From Gordonibacter sp036659115 (GTDB taxonomy: Bacteria > Actinomycetota > Coriobacteriia > Coriobacteriales > Eggerthellaceae): a stretch of DNA of 27,721 nt. Made by a program: the position numbers and the translations under genes. The notes beneath the pieces are model-generated. The model had not been told where the DNA came from, did no database searches, and worked only from the letters and a program-made list of their open reading frames with translations. This document shows, one piece after another, positions 15,672 through 23,156 of this stretch (its first letter is position 1; the number at the start of each line of letters is the position of its first letter). The stretch is from the NCBI RefSeq assembly GCF_036659115.1, contig NZ_JAVXDF010000031.1; one strand, 5' to 3'.

Positions 15672-16538
15672 TTACCGCCTTCCCTTCAGCCGCTTCGACA
15701 GATCGAGCAGCCGTTCGTAAAAAGCAAGATCCTCGTTGTGGTTCAGTACTGCAATGCGCTCGGCCATTCGTCGACGACTCTTCCGAACAAGACGATCGGG
15801 CGGGTTCAGGCCATAGGCATACGATGGCATCTCGTCGCAATCTTCCGACGAACGACCGGTCCTGCGCTGGTCTACAGGCATCATCATGCGAGCCGCTTTC
15901 TCCTGCGCCATGCGTGCTTGCACCCGATCGTACTCGAAGCCAAAGAACGTCATCTCCCAAAATGCGCTCGCTAGGGCGATATAGCGCTCCCGACAACACC
16001 AGTCTCCGCCAAGCCATACCTTGCAAGCAAGGATCTCCTCCCAAGGTGCAAGCGTATAGCTTCGCTCGCCCAGAGCACCCGGCACTTGATCACGCGAGCA
16101 ATTGCCAGGAGATGCCGCCGGACGACATCGGTGCTTTTTGGTTTTTCCGATGTGGCTGTACGAGGTTGCGAAACCCCCTTTGTCCCGAATGAGCCCCTCA
16201 AGACCCGCCGTGTCGCATCGCGGGACAAGCGCCATATGCAGCCTCCACGACACCGACCCCGCGCAGGCATTGAGCAGATACGATGCCTGAGGGGCGAGCA
16301 ACCAGTCTCGGTTGGCCTTTTTGTCGAGAGGAAGCGATTCCATGGCGTCAAGCGACGCGTCGAGCCTATGCTGCATAGCAGCATAGCGTCCCTTGGATAC
16401 CCGCACGTCACGGCAGGCAAATTCCTCGATGATAACCTGCTCGAGCAACGCGCGATCACAGGAGTCGAACAGATCTTGCAGGGTGGGAAGGTCGCGCCAA
16501 CGAAGGCGCCGAGTGTTCCACAATATCGTGCTGCCCAT
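15672..16538 (-). CDS. Uncharacterised protein, DUF6557-like
   Basis: A 288-aa cytoplasmic protein with no signal peptide or membrane segment and no recognised catalytic motif. Two parts recall the DUF6557 family: an N-terminal LQDLFDSCDRALLEQVII segment, and a later PWEEILACKVWL ... ASAFWEMTFFGFEYDRV segment, where the WEMTFFGF block is the strongest mark. It has a basic, helical C-terminal extension (about residues 215-288) beyond that family core. Several Cys are scattered without an obvious metal site. The ATG at 16538 has only a weak GAGG 12 nt upstream; GTG or TTG starts in frame up to 16592 are possible. It is the first gene of a two-gene unit with the Phd-like protein. Family membership is recalled from motif resemblance, not from a search; function is unknown. 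Confidence 0.6.
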   Translation of the reverse strand: MGSTILWNTRRLRWRDLPTLQDLFDSCDRALLEQVIIEEFACRDVRVSKGRYAAMQHRLDASLDAMESLPLDKKANRDWLLAPQASYLLNACAGSVSWRLHMALVPRCDTAGLEGLIRDKGGFATSYSHIGKTKKHRCRPAASPGNCSRDQVPGALGERSYTLAPWEEILACKVWLGGDWCCRERYIALASAFWEMTFFGFEYDRVQARMAQEKAARMMMPVDQRRTGRSSEDCDEMPSYAYGLNPPDRLVRKSRRRMAERIAVLNHNEDLAFYERLLDLSKRLKGRR

Positions 16539-16695
16539 AGCGGCAAGGCACCTCACTTCCTGACAATTCCTTAGGCTGAGAGGATCTTGCAAGCGTGGTA
16601 CGGGCGACGAGGAACATCGTCGCCATCTATGGGCTGCGCCTTAGCGTCGCGGATGACAGGCAGGCAGCGCTTGCACTGGCTCTTTCTGTTGTTTC

Positions 16696-16704
16696 ATTAT
16701 AGCA
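16696..16704 (-). promoter_or_regulatory. Extended -10 promoter of the DUF6557-like unit
   Basis: TGCTATAAT on the minus strand: a perfect consensus -10 hexamer with an upstream TG. The surrounding 50 bp are A/T-rich, unlike the neighbouring GC-rich DNA. The ATG at 16538 would leave a leader of about 150 nt. No good -35 is seen. Confidence 0.55.
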
Positions 16705-16739
16705 CTTAATGCGAACATTTGTTTGTTTATTTTCCGAAA

Positions 16740-16811
16740 TCATCATGGCCGCAACGACCATGATGACGACCGGACCGCCGACCACCGCGGGCGTCGGTAT
16801 GCGGTCCGGTC
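16740..16811. repeat. Two tandem inverted repeats downstream of map
   Basis: First: TCATCATGG / CCATGATGA (16740-16748 with 16758-16766), 9 bp, 9-nt loop. Second: GACCGGACCGC / GCGGTCCGGTC (16768-16778 with 16801-16811), 11 bp perfect, with a small CGAC/GTCG pairing inside the loop. They are one base apart and begin about 70 nt after the map stop. No T-run follows, so they could be a non-canonical 3' end for the phe-map transcript, an operator, or a small repeat element. Confidence 0.55.
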
Positions 16812-16882
16812 AAGACAGCCGAGCAGGAGAACGTCGAGATATTCTCTTCGAATGAGGCCAAGCAGCTCGTGCAAGACGGCTC

Positions 16883-17767
16883 CTACCAGCAAAGCACCTC
16901 GCAGCCGTCCTCGGTCACAGCAACCTGTATTTCCCACTGCGCCGTGAGGCTGCCGTCTGCCGTGCGCACGGTCCATCCATTGGAGTCGCTCATATCGATG
17001 TCGGGCTGGCCCGCGTTGACCATAGGCTCGATAGTGAACACCAGACCGGGCACGAGCACCATGCCCTCGCCTGCGTTGGCGGCGAAACTGACGAACGGGT
17101 CCTCGTGGAAGTCCAGCCCGATGCCATGGCCTCCGAACTCGCGCACAACCGAATAGCCTGCACGCTCGGCCACCTCGCGCGCCGCCTGGCCGACATCGCC
17201 GACAAAACCCCAGGGCTTGACCTGGGCCAGTCCGGCTTCGACGGACTCCTTGGTCACCTGCACCAAGCGTTCGCGCTCCGCATCGACCTCTCCGATGCAG
17301 AACATGCGCGACGAATCGGAGTAGTAGCCGTCCAAGATAGTGGAGCAGTCCACGTTCACGATATCGCCTTCGCACAGCACCTCGTCGTCGGACGGGATGC
17401 CGTGGCACACCACCTCGTTGACCGAGGTGCACACGCTTTTGGGGAAGCCCTCGTAGTCCAGAGGAGCCGGGATCGCACCCCGTTCGACCGTATAGTCGTG
17501 CACCCAGCGATCGATCTCGCCTGTCGTGGTGTCCGGACCGATGTGTTCGGCCACGTAATCAAGGGCGCCGACGTTCACCGCCGCGCTGCGCTTGATGCCC
17601 TCGATGTCGGCCGCCGACTTCAGCAGCGAGCGAGAGGGGACTTCGAGCCCTTGGTCGGCAAGCGCCTGCAAACGTTCGTCGAAAGACAGGTGGCACTTCT
17701 TGTATTTCTTGCCGCTACCGCACCAGCACCCATCGTTGCGGGCCGGCTGAGCTTCTCCGTCGTACAT
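16883..17767 (-). CDS. map: Type I methionine aminopeptidase with N-terminal SEC-C zinc motif
   Basis: Removes the initiator Met from new proteins. The N-terminus carries NDGCWCGSGKKYKKCH (residues 11-26), the Cys-x-Cys ... Cys-His SEC-C motif that binds zinc and in MetAPs is thought to dock on the ribosome. The pita-bread catalytic domain follows, with metal ligands in NVDCSTILDGYYSDSS (two Asp), GGHGIGLDFHEDP (His), FTIEPMV (Glu) and AQWEIQVAVTEDG (Glu). The usual FEHT of the last motif is WEIQ, but the ligand Glu is kept. 294 aa from ATG 17767, with AAAGGA 6 nt upstream; an in-frame TTG at 17788 is less likely. It follows pheT by 112 nt and may be part of the phe transcript. Confidence 0.94.
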   Translation of the reverse strand: MYDGEAQPARNDGCWCGSGKKYKKCHLSFDERLQALADQGLEVPSRSLLKSAADIEGIKRSAAVNVGALDYVAEHIGPDTTTGEIDRWVHDYTVERGAIPAPLDYEGFPKSVCTSVNEVVCHGIPSDDEVLCEGDIVNVDCSTILDGYYSDSSRMFCIGEVDAERERLVQVTKESVEAGLAQVKPWGFVGDVGQAAREVAERAGYSVVREFGGHGIGLDFHEDPFVSFAANAGEGMVLVPGLVFTIEPMVNAGQPDIDMSDSNGWTVRTADGSLTAQWEIQVAVTEDGCEVLCW

Positions 17768-17793
17768 GCAGATTCCTTTCAGGCGCAAGATCG

Positions 17794-17871
17794 CTACCCC
17801 GCGAGCTGCGCCAGCTTTTTGAACGTGTTGGCATTACGAATGGTAATGCTGCCGCACACGGACGTCGACAC
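17794..17871 (-). CDS. Possible 25-residue small protein between pheT and map
   Basis: A GTG-started frame in the pheT-map spacer reads MSTSVCGSITIRNANTFKKL followed by AQLAG and stop. It looks protein-like (alternating strand, then an amphipathic Lys-rich helix), but it has only a weak AGG 9 nt upstream. Its DNA also contains the inverted repeat GCATTAC / GTAATGC (17831-17849). It could be chance; no homologue is recognised. Confidence 0.18.
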   Translation of the reverse strand: MSTSVCGSITIRNANTFKKLAQLAG

Positions 17872-17879
17872 CCGAAAGC

Positions 17880-20342
17880 CTACCCGCGAACCTCGGCTCC
17901 CGTGGCGCCGCACACCTTCTTCACCAGACGCTCATGGGCCTTGTCCACTTCCTCGCCGGTAAGCGTGCGATCGGCCGCGCGGTACACCAGCGCATAGGCC
18001 ATCGACTTCTTGCCAGCACCTACGCGCTCCTCGTCGCGGTACACGTCGAACAGGCGCACGTCTTCCAGCAGCTTACCGCCAGCCGAGGTCATGCACTGCA
18101 CCAGGCGCTCGTGGGTCACGCCCTCGTCAACGACGAAAGCCACGTCCATGGATACCGCCGGGAAGGTGGGTACGTCCACGTAGTCGCGTGCCGGGCGGGA
18201 GGCTCGCACGAGCGCGTCCACGTCCAGCTCGAACGCCACCACCGGTGCGGCGGCATCGAAGGCGTCCACAGCCAACGGGTGCAGCTCGCCCACCCAGCCG
18301 AGCACCGTGCCGCCCGAGAGCACCTGCGCTGCCCGACCGGGCTGCAGATGGGGTGCTTCTTCACCATCCAGCGCCTTGAAACGCAGCTTCGGCAACGCCA
18401 GCTCGCGCGCCAGGCTCTCCACAGCACCCTTGCCATCGAAGAAGTCGAACGCTGCTATCTGCGCGTTCCAGCCCCCCTCGCGCATAGCACCCGCCATGAC
18501 CGCGGCCAGGCGACGGCGCTCCTTGGGCTGCTTGCGGCCCTCGGCGGCGAAGAACACGGCACCCACCTCGTAGAGCTGGACGTTCTTCACGCCGCGGCTC
18601 TGGTTGTACGCCACGTTGCGCACAAGGCCGGGGACGATGCTCTGGCGCATGACGGACTGGTCGGCATTCAGGGGGTTGATCAGTTCCACCGGCTCGCCTA
18701 GCCCCTCGGGGGACATGCGCAAACGACCAAGATCGCCCGGCTCAGCAAACGAGTAGGTCATCGTCTCGTTCAGACCGCAGCTGCGCATGGTGTCACCCAC
18801 GACATTGAGCAGGTGTTCCTCCTCCGAGCGCGTGCCCACGCGCCCGCGACCACCCGGCAGCGTGGAGGGAATACGATCCATGCCCCACAGGCGCAGCACC
18901 TCCTCGTACAGGTCGATCTCGCGCTCCAGATCGGGGCGGAAGGTGGGTGCCACCACCGCAAGCACATCCGCGTCGGACGTGCCGCCCACGATACAACCTA
19001 GACGCGCCAGAATGTCCACAATGTCCTCGCGCGGAATGTCGGCGCCTATCAGGGCGCAGAAACGCGGAATGCGGAACTCCAGGTCGATGGGCCGCGTTGC
19101 CTCAAGGTACACCTCCACCAGACCAGGGCACACAGTGCCGCCCGATACTTCGGCGAGGAGGGCGGCGGCGAAATCGGCGTTGGCCGCAACGGGATTGTCG
19201 TCCACCCCGCGCTCGTAGCGCATGGAGGCTTCGCTGATGAGGCCCAGGTTGCGGCTGGTGCGGCTCGTGTGGGCCCGATCGAAGGTGGCCGCCTCCAGAA
19301 GCACCGTCGTGGTAGCGTCGGTAACCTCGGTTTCGAGCCCTCCCATGACACCGGCCAACGCCACCGCACGCTCAGGCGTGGCAATGACGGTCATGTCAGA
19401 CGTAAGGCGACGCTCCTCCCCGTCGAGCGTGGTGAACAGCTCGCCGTCCTGCGCCGGACGCACAACGATATGCGCCTTGCCGTCCGACCCTGCCAACTGG
19501 TCGAAGTCGAACGCATGCAGCGGCTGGCCCAGCAGGAACAAGATATAGTTCGTCACGTCCACGATATTATTGATGGAGCGCGCGCCCAACGCTGCAACGC
19601 GTTCGGCCAGCCAATCGGGGCTCGGACCCACTTTCACGCCGTGGATGACGCGCGCCGTGTAGCGGCGGCAGCGAGACGGGTCGGCGATGTCGATTGACAC
19701 CAGGTCGGCCGCCGGCGTTGCAGACGTATCTTCCGTGAGCTCGCGCGTCGGGTACGTTACGTCGGTGCGGTACATCGCCCCCACCTCGCGCGCCATACCA
19801 GCCACCGACAGGCAGTCGGGACGGTTCGGTGTGACCTCCAGGTCCAGCACCGTATCGGAGAGTTGGGCATACTCGGCAAACGGCACGCCAACCGGCGCAC
19901 CCTCGGGCAGGATCATAATACCCTCATGATCGCTCCCCAACCCCAGCTCGCGTGTCGAGCAGTTCATACCCATGCTGGTCACGCCTCGCAGCTTCGACTT
20001 CTTGATCTTGATGTCGCCGGGCAGCTCAGCACCCACCATCGCCGTGACGATATGGTCGCCCGCGTTGAAGTTCTGCGCGCCGCACACGATCTGCAACGGT
20101 TCGGGCGCGCCGTCGGCACCGAGATTTTGCGCACCCACATCCACCGTGGTCACCCACATATGGTCGGAGTCGGGATGCTGCTCCTTCGTGAGCACTTTGC
20201 CCGTGACGATGCGGTCGAAGGCTGCACCCGTCTTCTCCACCGCCTCCACGCCCGTACCCGTCAAATCGAGCCGATCGCAGAGGGCCTTCACATCCCCAGG
20301 AACCTCGACATATTCAGCAAGCCATTTCAGAGATATCTTCAT
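17880..20342 (-). CDS. pheT: Phenylalanyl-tRNA synthetase beta subunit
   Basis: Partner of PheS in the (alpha-beta)2 enzyme that charges tRNA-Phe. 820 aa, normal for the long bacterial form. Domains in order: the B1 tail, the EMAP/tRNA-binding OB fold (about 40-150; HPDSDHMWVTTVDVG, QIVCGAQNFNAGD), the B3/B4 editing domain (about 210-385), B5 (about 405-475), the core synthetase-like fold, and the C-terminal anticodon-binding FDX-ACB domain (about 725-820; YVDVPTFPAVSMDVAFVVD, RVGAGKKSMAYALVYRAADRTLTGEEV). ATG at 20342 with AGGAAG 6 nt upstream. Unusually it is separated from pheS by 294 nt, with a 7-bp hairpin about 20 nt before the start codon. Confidence 0.97.
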   Translation of the reverse strand: MKISLKWLAEYVEVPGDVKALCDRLDLTGTGVEAVEKTGAAFDRIVTGKVLTKEQHPDSDHMWVTTVDVGAQNLGADGAPEPLQIVCGAQNFNAGDHIVTAMVGAELPGDIKIKKSKLRGVTSMGMNCSTRELGLGSDHEGIMILPEGAPVGVPFAEYAQLSDTVLDLEVTPNRPDCLSVAGMAREVGAMYRTDVTYPTRELTEDTSATPAADLVSIDIADPSRCRRYTARVIHGVKVGPSPDWLAERVAALGARSINNIVDVTNYILFLLGQPLHAFDFDQLAGSDGKAHIVVRPAQDGELFTTLDGEERRLTSDMTVIATPERAVALAGVMGGLETEVTDATTTVLLEAATFDRAHTSRTSRNLGLISEASMRYERGVDDNPVAANADFAAALLAEVSGGTVCPGLVEVYLEATRPIDLEFRIPRFCALIGADIPREDIVDILARLGCIVGGTSDADVLAVVAPTFRPDLEREIDLYEEVLRLWGMDRIPSTLPGGRGRVGTRSEEEHLLNVVGDTMRSCGLNETMTYSFAEPGDLGRLRMSPEGLGEPVELINPLNADQSVMRQSIVPGLVRNVAYNQSRGVKNVQLYEVGAVFFAAEGRKQPKERRRLAAVMAGAMREGGWNAQIAAFDFFDGKGAVESLARELALPKLRFKALDGEEAPHLQPGRAAQVLSGGTVLGWVGELHPLAVDAFDAAAPVVAFELDVDALVRASRPARDYVDVPTFPAVSMDVAFVVDEGVTHERLVQCMTSAGGKLLEDVRLFDVYRDEERVGAGKKSMAYALVYRAADRTLTGEEVDKAHERLVKKVCGATGAEVRG

Positions 20343-20636
20343 TACTGCTTCCTATCCGTTCATTTCCGGCTTCGCCGGAACAGGATTTTTCTTCCTACCA
20401 AGCCGCCCTGCAGAGCAACCTGCCCGATGCAGGCGAAACTCGCCGAGCACACACGCAATCCCGACAGCCCCGCGAAGGGACATTTGGCGATGCCCGCCAA
20501 GCGAGTTTCCCCTTCGAGGACCTGCTCCGCTTCGTTTCGCGGCGCCGCACCTCTTGAGCCGAAACGTCCAGCGGGCGTTTCGTGCGAGCAGGACTGTTCG
20601 AGCGACGGGGCGTTGCCAAACGTCCCGCCAGAAACC
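20343..20636 (-). other. Structured 294-nt spacer between pheS and pheT
   Basis: No convincing gene; a 74-aa minus frame (20395-20619) is Arg/Ser-rich and looks like noise. Perfect inverted repeats are dense: TTCCGGC/GCCGGAA (20364-20380, loop TTC), CCTGCA/TGCAGG (20407-20433), GAAACTCGC/GCGAGTTTC (20435-20443 with 20511-20519) enclosing TTGGCG/CGCCAA (20484-20500), and CGAAACG/CGTTTCG (20560-20582). On the minus-strand RNA these give a chain of hairpins ending just before the pheT ribosome-binding site. It could be a regulatory RNA, a processing region or an inserted small repeat element. Confidence 0.5.
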
Positions 20637-21698
20637 CTAAAACTGCCGCAAGAACCGCATGTCGCCTTCTACCAGCATGCGCAAATCAGGCACGTTGTAC
20701 TTCAAGCAGGCGATACGCTCTACCCCCATGCCAAACGCAAAGCCGGAATACTCCTCCGGGTCGATGCCCGACATGAGCAGCACGTTCGGGTCCACCATGC
20801 CGCAGCCAAGTATTTCTAGCCAGCCTGTTCCCTTGCAGAAACGGCAGCCCTCGCCGTGGCAGATGCCGCAGCTCACATCGACTTCGGCCGAAGGCTCCGT
20901 GAACGGGAAGTAGTGGGCGCGGAAACGCGTTTTGCGCTCGGGCCCGAACATCTGCTTGCACAGGTAGTCGAGCGTGCCCTTGAGGTCGCCGAACGTGATG
21001 CCCTTGTCCACCACTAAGCCCTCGATCTGCGTAAACTGGGGCAAATGCGACGGATCCGCCACGTCGCGGCGATACACTTTGCCCGGCGCGATCACGAAGA
21101 TAGGCAGCTTCTGATCCTCCATGGCGTGCACCTGAACGCCGGAGGTCTGCGTACGCAGCAGCACGTCGGACTCTCCGCGCACGGCCACCTCGTCGCCGGA
21201 GCGGTCGACCACGTAAAACGTGTCAGCCAGGCTGCGGCTGGGGTGGTCGGCGGGAGCGTTCAGCGCTTCAAAGTTGTAGTAGTCGGTCTCCACCTCGGGG
21301 CCTTGGGCCACGGTATAGCCCAACCCCAGGAACACTTCGGATATCTCGTCGGCGATGCGGTTGATAAGGTGGCGGGTACCCCTTTGCTGAGCACGACCCG
21401 GCAGCGTCACATCCACCGCAGCTGCGTCGATGGCGGCCGAAAGCTCGACAGCATCGAGAGCGGTCTTGCGTGCAACCAGCGCCTCCTCGACAGCGGCGCG
21501 CACCTCGTTCACCGCCTTGCCCACGGCGGCGCGTTCCTCTTTCGCCACCTGCCCCATCTGCCGCAGGTAACCCGTGAGGGTGCCCGCACGACCCAGCACA
21601 CCCACACGCACCAGCTCGAGCGCCGCCGACGTATCCGCCGCAGCAATCGCACCGAGCGTCTGCGTGCGCAGAACCTCCAACTCCTCCATCAATGCCAT
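20637..21698 (-). CDS. pheS: Phenylalanyl-tRNA synthetase alpha subunit
   Basis: Catalytic subunit of PheRS: activates Phe with ATP and loads tRNA-Phe. 353 aa from ATG 21698 (MALMEELEVL), with AAAGGGA 9 nt upstream; the frame is open 34 codons further up, but there it overlaps the T-box terminator. An N-terminal coiled coil (residues 1-85) is followed by the class II core: GTRHLINRIADEI, FTQIEGLVVDKGITFGDLKG, PFTEPSAEVDVSC (motif 2 region), the Cys-rich ICHGEGCRFCKGTGWLEILG and GFAFGMGVERIACL (motif 3, with the ATP-binding Arg). First gene of the pheS-pheT-map unit, directly behind the T-box. Confidence 0.97.
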   Translation of the reverse strand: MALMEELEVLRTQTLGAIAAADTSAALELVRVGVLGRAGTLTGYLRQMGQVAKEERAAVGKAVNEVRAAVEEALVARKTALDAVELSAAIDAAAVDVTLPGRAQQRGTRHLINRIADEISEVFLGLGYTVAQGPEVETDYYNFEALNAPADHPSRSLADTFYVVDRSGDEVAVRGESDVLLRTQTSGVQVHAMEDQKLPIFVIAPGKVYRRDVADPSHLPQFTQIEGLVVDKGITFGDLKGTLDYLCKQMFGPERKTRFRAHYFPFTEPSAEVDVSCGICHGEGCRFCKGTGWLEILGCGMVDPNVLLMSGIDPEEYSGFAFGMGVERIACLKYNVPDLRMLVEGDMRFLRQF

Positions 21699-21748
21699 AA
21701 CGCCCGTCCCTTTCCGTCTCTTACTATCCGCACGTGCAGCTACGCAAC

Positions 21749-21817
21749 AAAAAAAGAGTCTTCTCTCGTTCTTGTTTCCAGGGATTGACCCCCGATCCAA
21801 GGACGAGAGAAGACTCT
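21749..21817 (-). terminator. T-box-controlled terminator before pheS
   Basis: Perfect 15-bp stem (21755-21769 with 21803-21817) on the minus strand, followed by six T. It begins immediately after the T-box sequence and ends 50 nt before the pheS start, so it is the regulated stop of the T-box switch. Confidence 0.92.
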
Positions 21818-22086
21818 CGCGGTACCACCTCGGTTGACGCCTTGCCCCGCATCGCAGCCAGGCAACCGACTGCGAGTGGACAAGCCGTCCGCTCTTGTGC
21901 TCTGTTACGGGAGCGCCCGTCGCATCCTACTAACCGTCTCGTCCCACCCACCAGGGAGCGTCCGCGTTCAAAGGCACTGCTCGGAAGGGAATCGCCGCAC
22001 ATGCCGCCCAGGGTCTTTCAGCCGATGGAACCCTGTCTCTGATGACGACGCTTGCGCACGGCGCTGTCTTCGTCGTTGCATGTATC
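21749..22086 (-). promoter_or_regulatory. T-box riboswitch controlling pheST (tRNA-Phe sensing)
   Basis: The minus strand carries the T-box core AGGTGGTACCGCG at 21830-21818, whose central UGG pairs with the CCA end of uncharged tRNA. The terminator stem follows at once. Upstream is a Stem I-like region: ACGACGAAGACAG near 22070 (start of Stem I), GGCTGAAAGACC near 22010, then GATTCCCTTCCGAG, in which TTC at 21991-21989 lies where specifier codons sit. UUC is a Phe codon and fits the downstream pheS. Uncharged tRNA-Phe would stabilise the antiterminator and let transcription continue into pheS and pheT. The T-box core and terminator are certain; the stem limits and specifier are read by eye. 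Confidence 0.92.
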
Positions 22087-22091
22087 GATGG

Positions 22092-22097
22092 AGTATA
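22092..22097 (-). promoter_or_regulatory. Probable promoter of the pheS T-box transcript (-10)
   Basis: TATACT on the minus strand about 10-20 nt before the T-box Stem I, so the transcript would start close to 22085. No good -35 is visible. An 11-bp inverted repeat begins 7 bp further upstream and overlaps where the -35 should be. Confidence 0.4.
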
Positions 22098-22103
22098 GCG
22101 CAT

Positions 22104-22146
22104 TCCTCGCGGTGGGTGAGGAAATTTCACAAGCACACCGCGAGGA
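22104..22146. repeat. 11-bp perfect inverted repeat upstream of the T-box promoter
   Basis: TCCTCGCGGTG (22104-22114) and CACCGCGAGGA (22136-22146) are exact inverses around a 21-nt A/T-richer loop. The repeat overlaps the -35 region of the T-box promoter. No T-run follows, so it is more likely an operator or a structural element than a terminator of the SH3 gene. The rest of the 22147-22253 spacer shows nothing firm. Confidence 0.5.
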
Positions 22147-22253
22147 TAATATCCGTCCGGACTGGCAGCCGGGTTGGTTAAAATGCTACCGCACCCCCGT
22201 GCTCCCTGTAAAAACTCAACCTACGAGGATAGTGTCCCAAACACTTGAGGGCA

Positions 22254-22982
22254 CTAGCTAAGGTAGAGGGAATACACATAGCCCGTGGTGTTACCAAACT
22301 TCACCTGGTACCAATCGCCTGCCACATCAAGCACATTCACCGTCGTACCCGCGCTGAACGAACCGATGATGGCGCCATTAGTGCTTGGCTCCGTGCGCAC
22401 GTTGAGAGGCGCGGTGGTGGTAAGCTGGTTCATCGTGCTGTCCGTGGCCTCACTCGGAGGATCAGCCTTATAGCCGCCTTGGCCGAAACCCAGATACGCG
22501 CCGTAGCAGTATGCCTCAACGCCATTGAAGGTTACCGTGAACCAGCCGTCGTGTTTGGCGACAACCGGCACACCCTCATCGACCTTCAGCGATCCAAGAA
22601 TGCGGCTGTCGGTATTGGGCTGCTCGCGCACATTGAGCGGGTCGGTAGCGTACATGGTAGTGGTCTTGCCGTCGCGAACAGTGCCGTCCTGCGAACCTTC
22701 GAAGTTCAGGAACTGGTAGTAGCAGAAGCCCTCTTTGTCCTGATAGGTCACATGGTACCACCCGTCGTTGGTCATACCGTGCACCGCGACCGATGTACCC
22801 TGAGGCATAACATCCATGACGTTGCCGTTAATGTTCGATGCATCGCGCAGATTGAGCGGCGCTGTCGTAGCCATGGTCGTAACGGTTTCGGCGGCGAAGG
22901 CTGTTGTGGCCAAACCAGCTGTAAGCAGGAGCGCTGCACCCAGCCCGCCGATTGTTGCCTTGCAAAACTTTGCAATACCCAT
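22254..22982 (-). CDS. Secreted protein with three bacterial SH3 domains
   Basis: A 242-aa exported protein: signal peptide (residues 1-31, cleavage near TAFA-AE) followed by three SH3b (SH3_3) repeats at about 37-98, 108-172 and 183-242. Each opens with the same block: TTAPLNLRD, ATDPLNVRE and TTAPLNVRT, followed by a G-x-W-Y/F-x-V motif (DGWYHVTY, DGWFTVTF, GDWYQVKF). SH3b domains usually bind peptidoglycan peptides or cell-wall polymers. No enzymatic domain is present, so it is probably a wall-binding or adaptor protein. The ATG at 22982 has a near-perfect GAGGAGG 4 nt upstream, and an extended -10 promoter lies 64 nt away, suggesting good expression. Confidence 0.92.
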   Translation of the reverse strand: MGIAKFCKATIGGLGAALLLTAGLATTAFAAETVTTMATTAPLNLRDASNINGNVMDVMPQGTSVAVHGMTNDGWYHVTYQDKEGFCYYQFLNFEGSQDGTVRDGKTTTMYATDPLNVREQPNTDSRILGSLKVDEGVPVVAKHDGWFTVTFNGVEAYCYGAYLGFGQGGYKADPPSEATDSTMNQLTTTAPLNVRTEPSTNGAIIGSFSAGTTVNVLDVAGDWYQVKFGNTTGYVYSLYLS

Positions 22983-23045
22983 AGAACCTCCTCGATGTTG
23001 GTGTGCCAGACTGCCGTCCCCCCTTCGAGAGGTCAGACACAATTC

Positions 23046-23054
23046 ATAGTATCA
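23046..23054 (-). promoter_or_regulatory. Extended -10 promoter of the SH3 gene
   Basis: TGATACTAT on the minus strand (extended -10, TACTAT hexamer), giving a leader of about 55 nt before the strong ribosome-binding site. It closely matches the PBP promoter form at 2163-2171. Confidence 0.5.
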
Positions 23055-23156
23055 TTGCAAGCAGAAGGACATGACCGGCCCGAGCCGTTCAAACATTCGT
23101 TGAAACCGAGGATGAGCACAGAATCACCAGGGACCGCAATCCCGAGAAACCGCCTG

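Larger units (their letters stand above)
16539..16882. other. 344-nt spacer between map and the DUF6557-like gene
   Basis: Holds the leader of the downstream minus-strand unit, an extended -10 promoter and two tandem hairpins. Short open stretches with protein-like translation occur on both strands (for example RNIVAIYGLRLSVADD on plus near 16615-16665, and SQCKRCLPVIRDAKA on minus), but none has a convincing start. They may be gene remnants or chance. Confidence 0.4.

Noticed and set aside
15478..16538. Calling the pair a proven toxin-antitoxin system
   Set aside because: No known toxin fold is seen and the gene order is reversed; kept only as a hypothesis.
16595..16702. Short protein-like plus-strand stretch before the DUF6557-like gene
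   Set aside because: Only about 35 codons, no ribosome-binding site, and it overlaps the opposite-strand promoter; probably chance or a decayed remnant.
20395..20619. 74-codon frame in the pheS-pheT spacer
   Set aside because: Arg/Ser-rich, no start context, and the DNA is better explained by inverted repeats.
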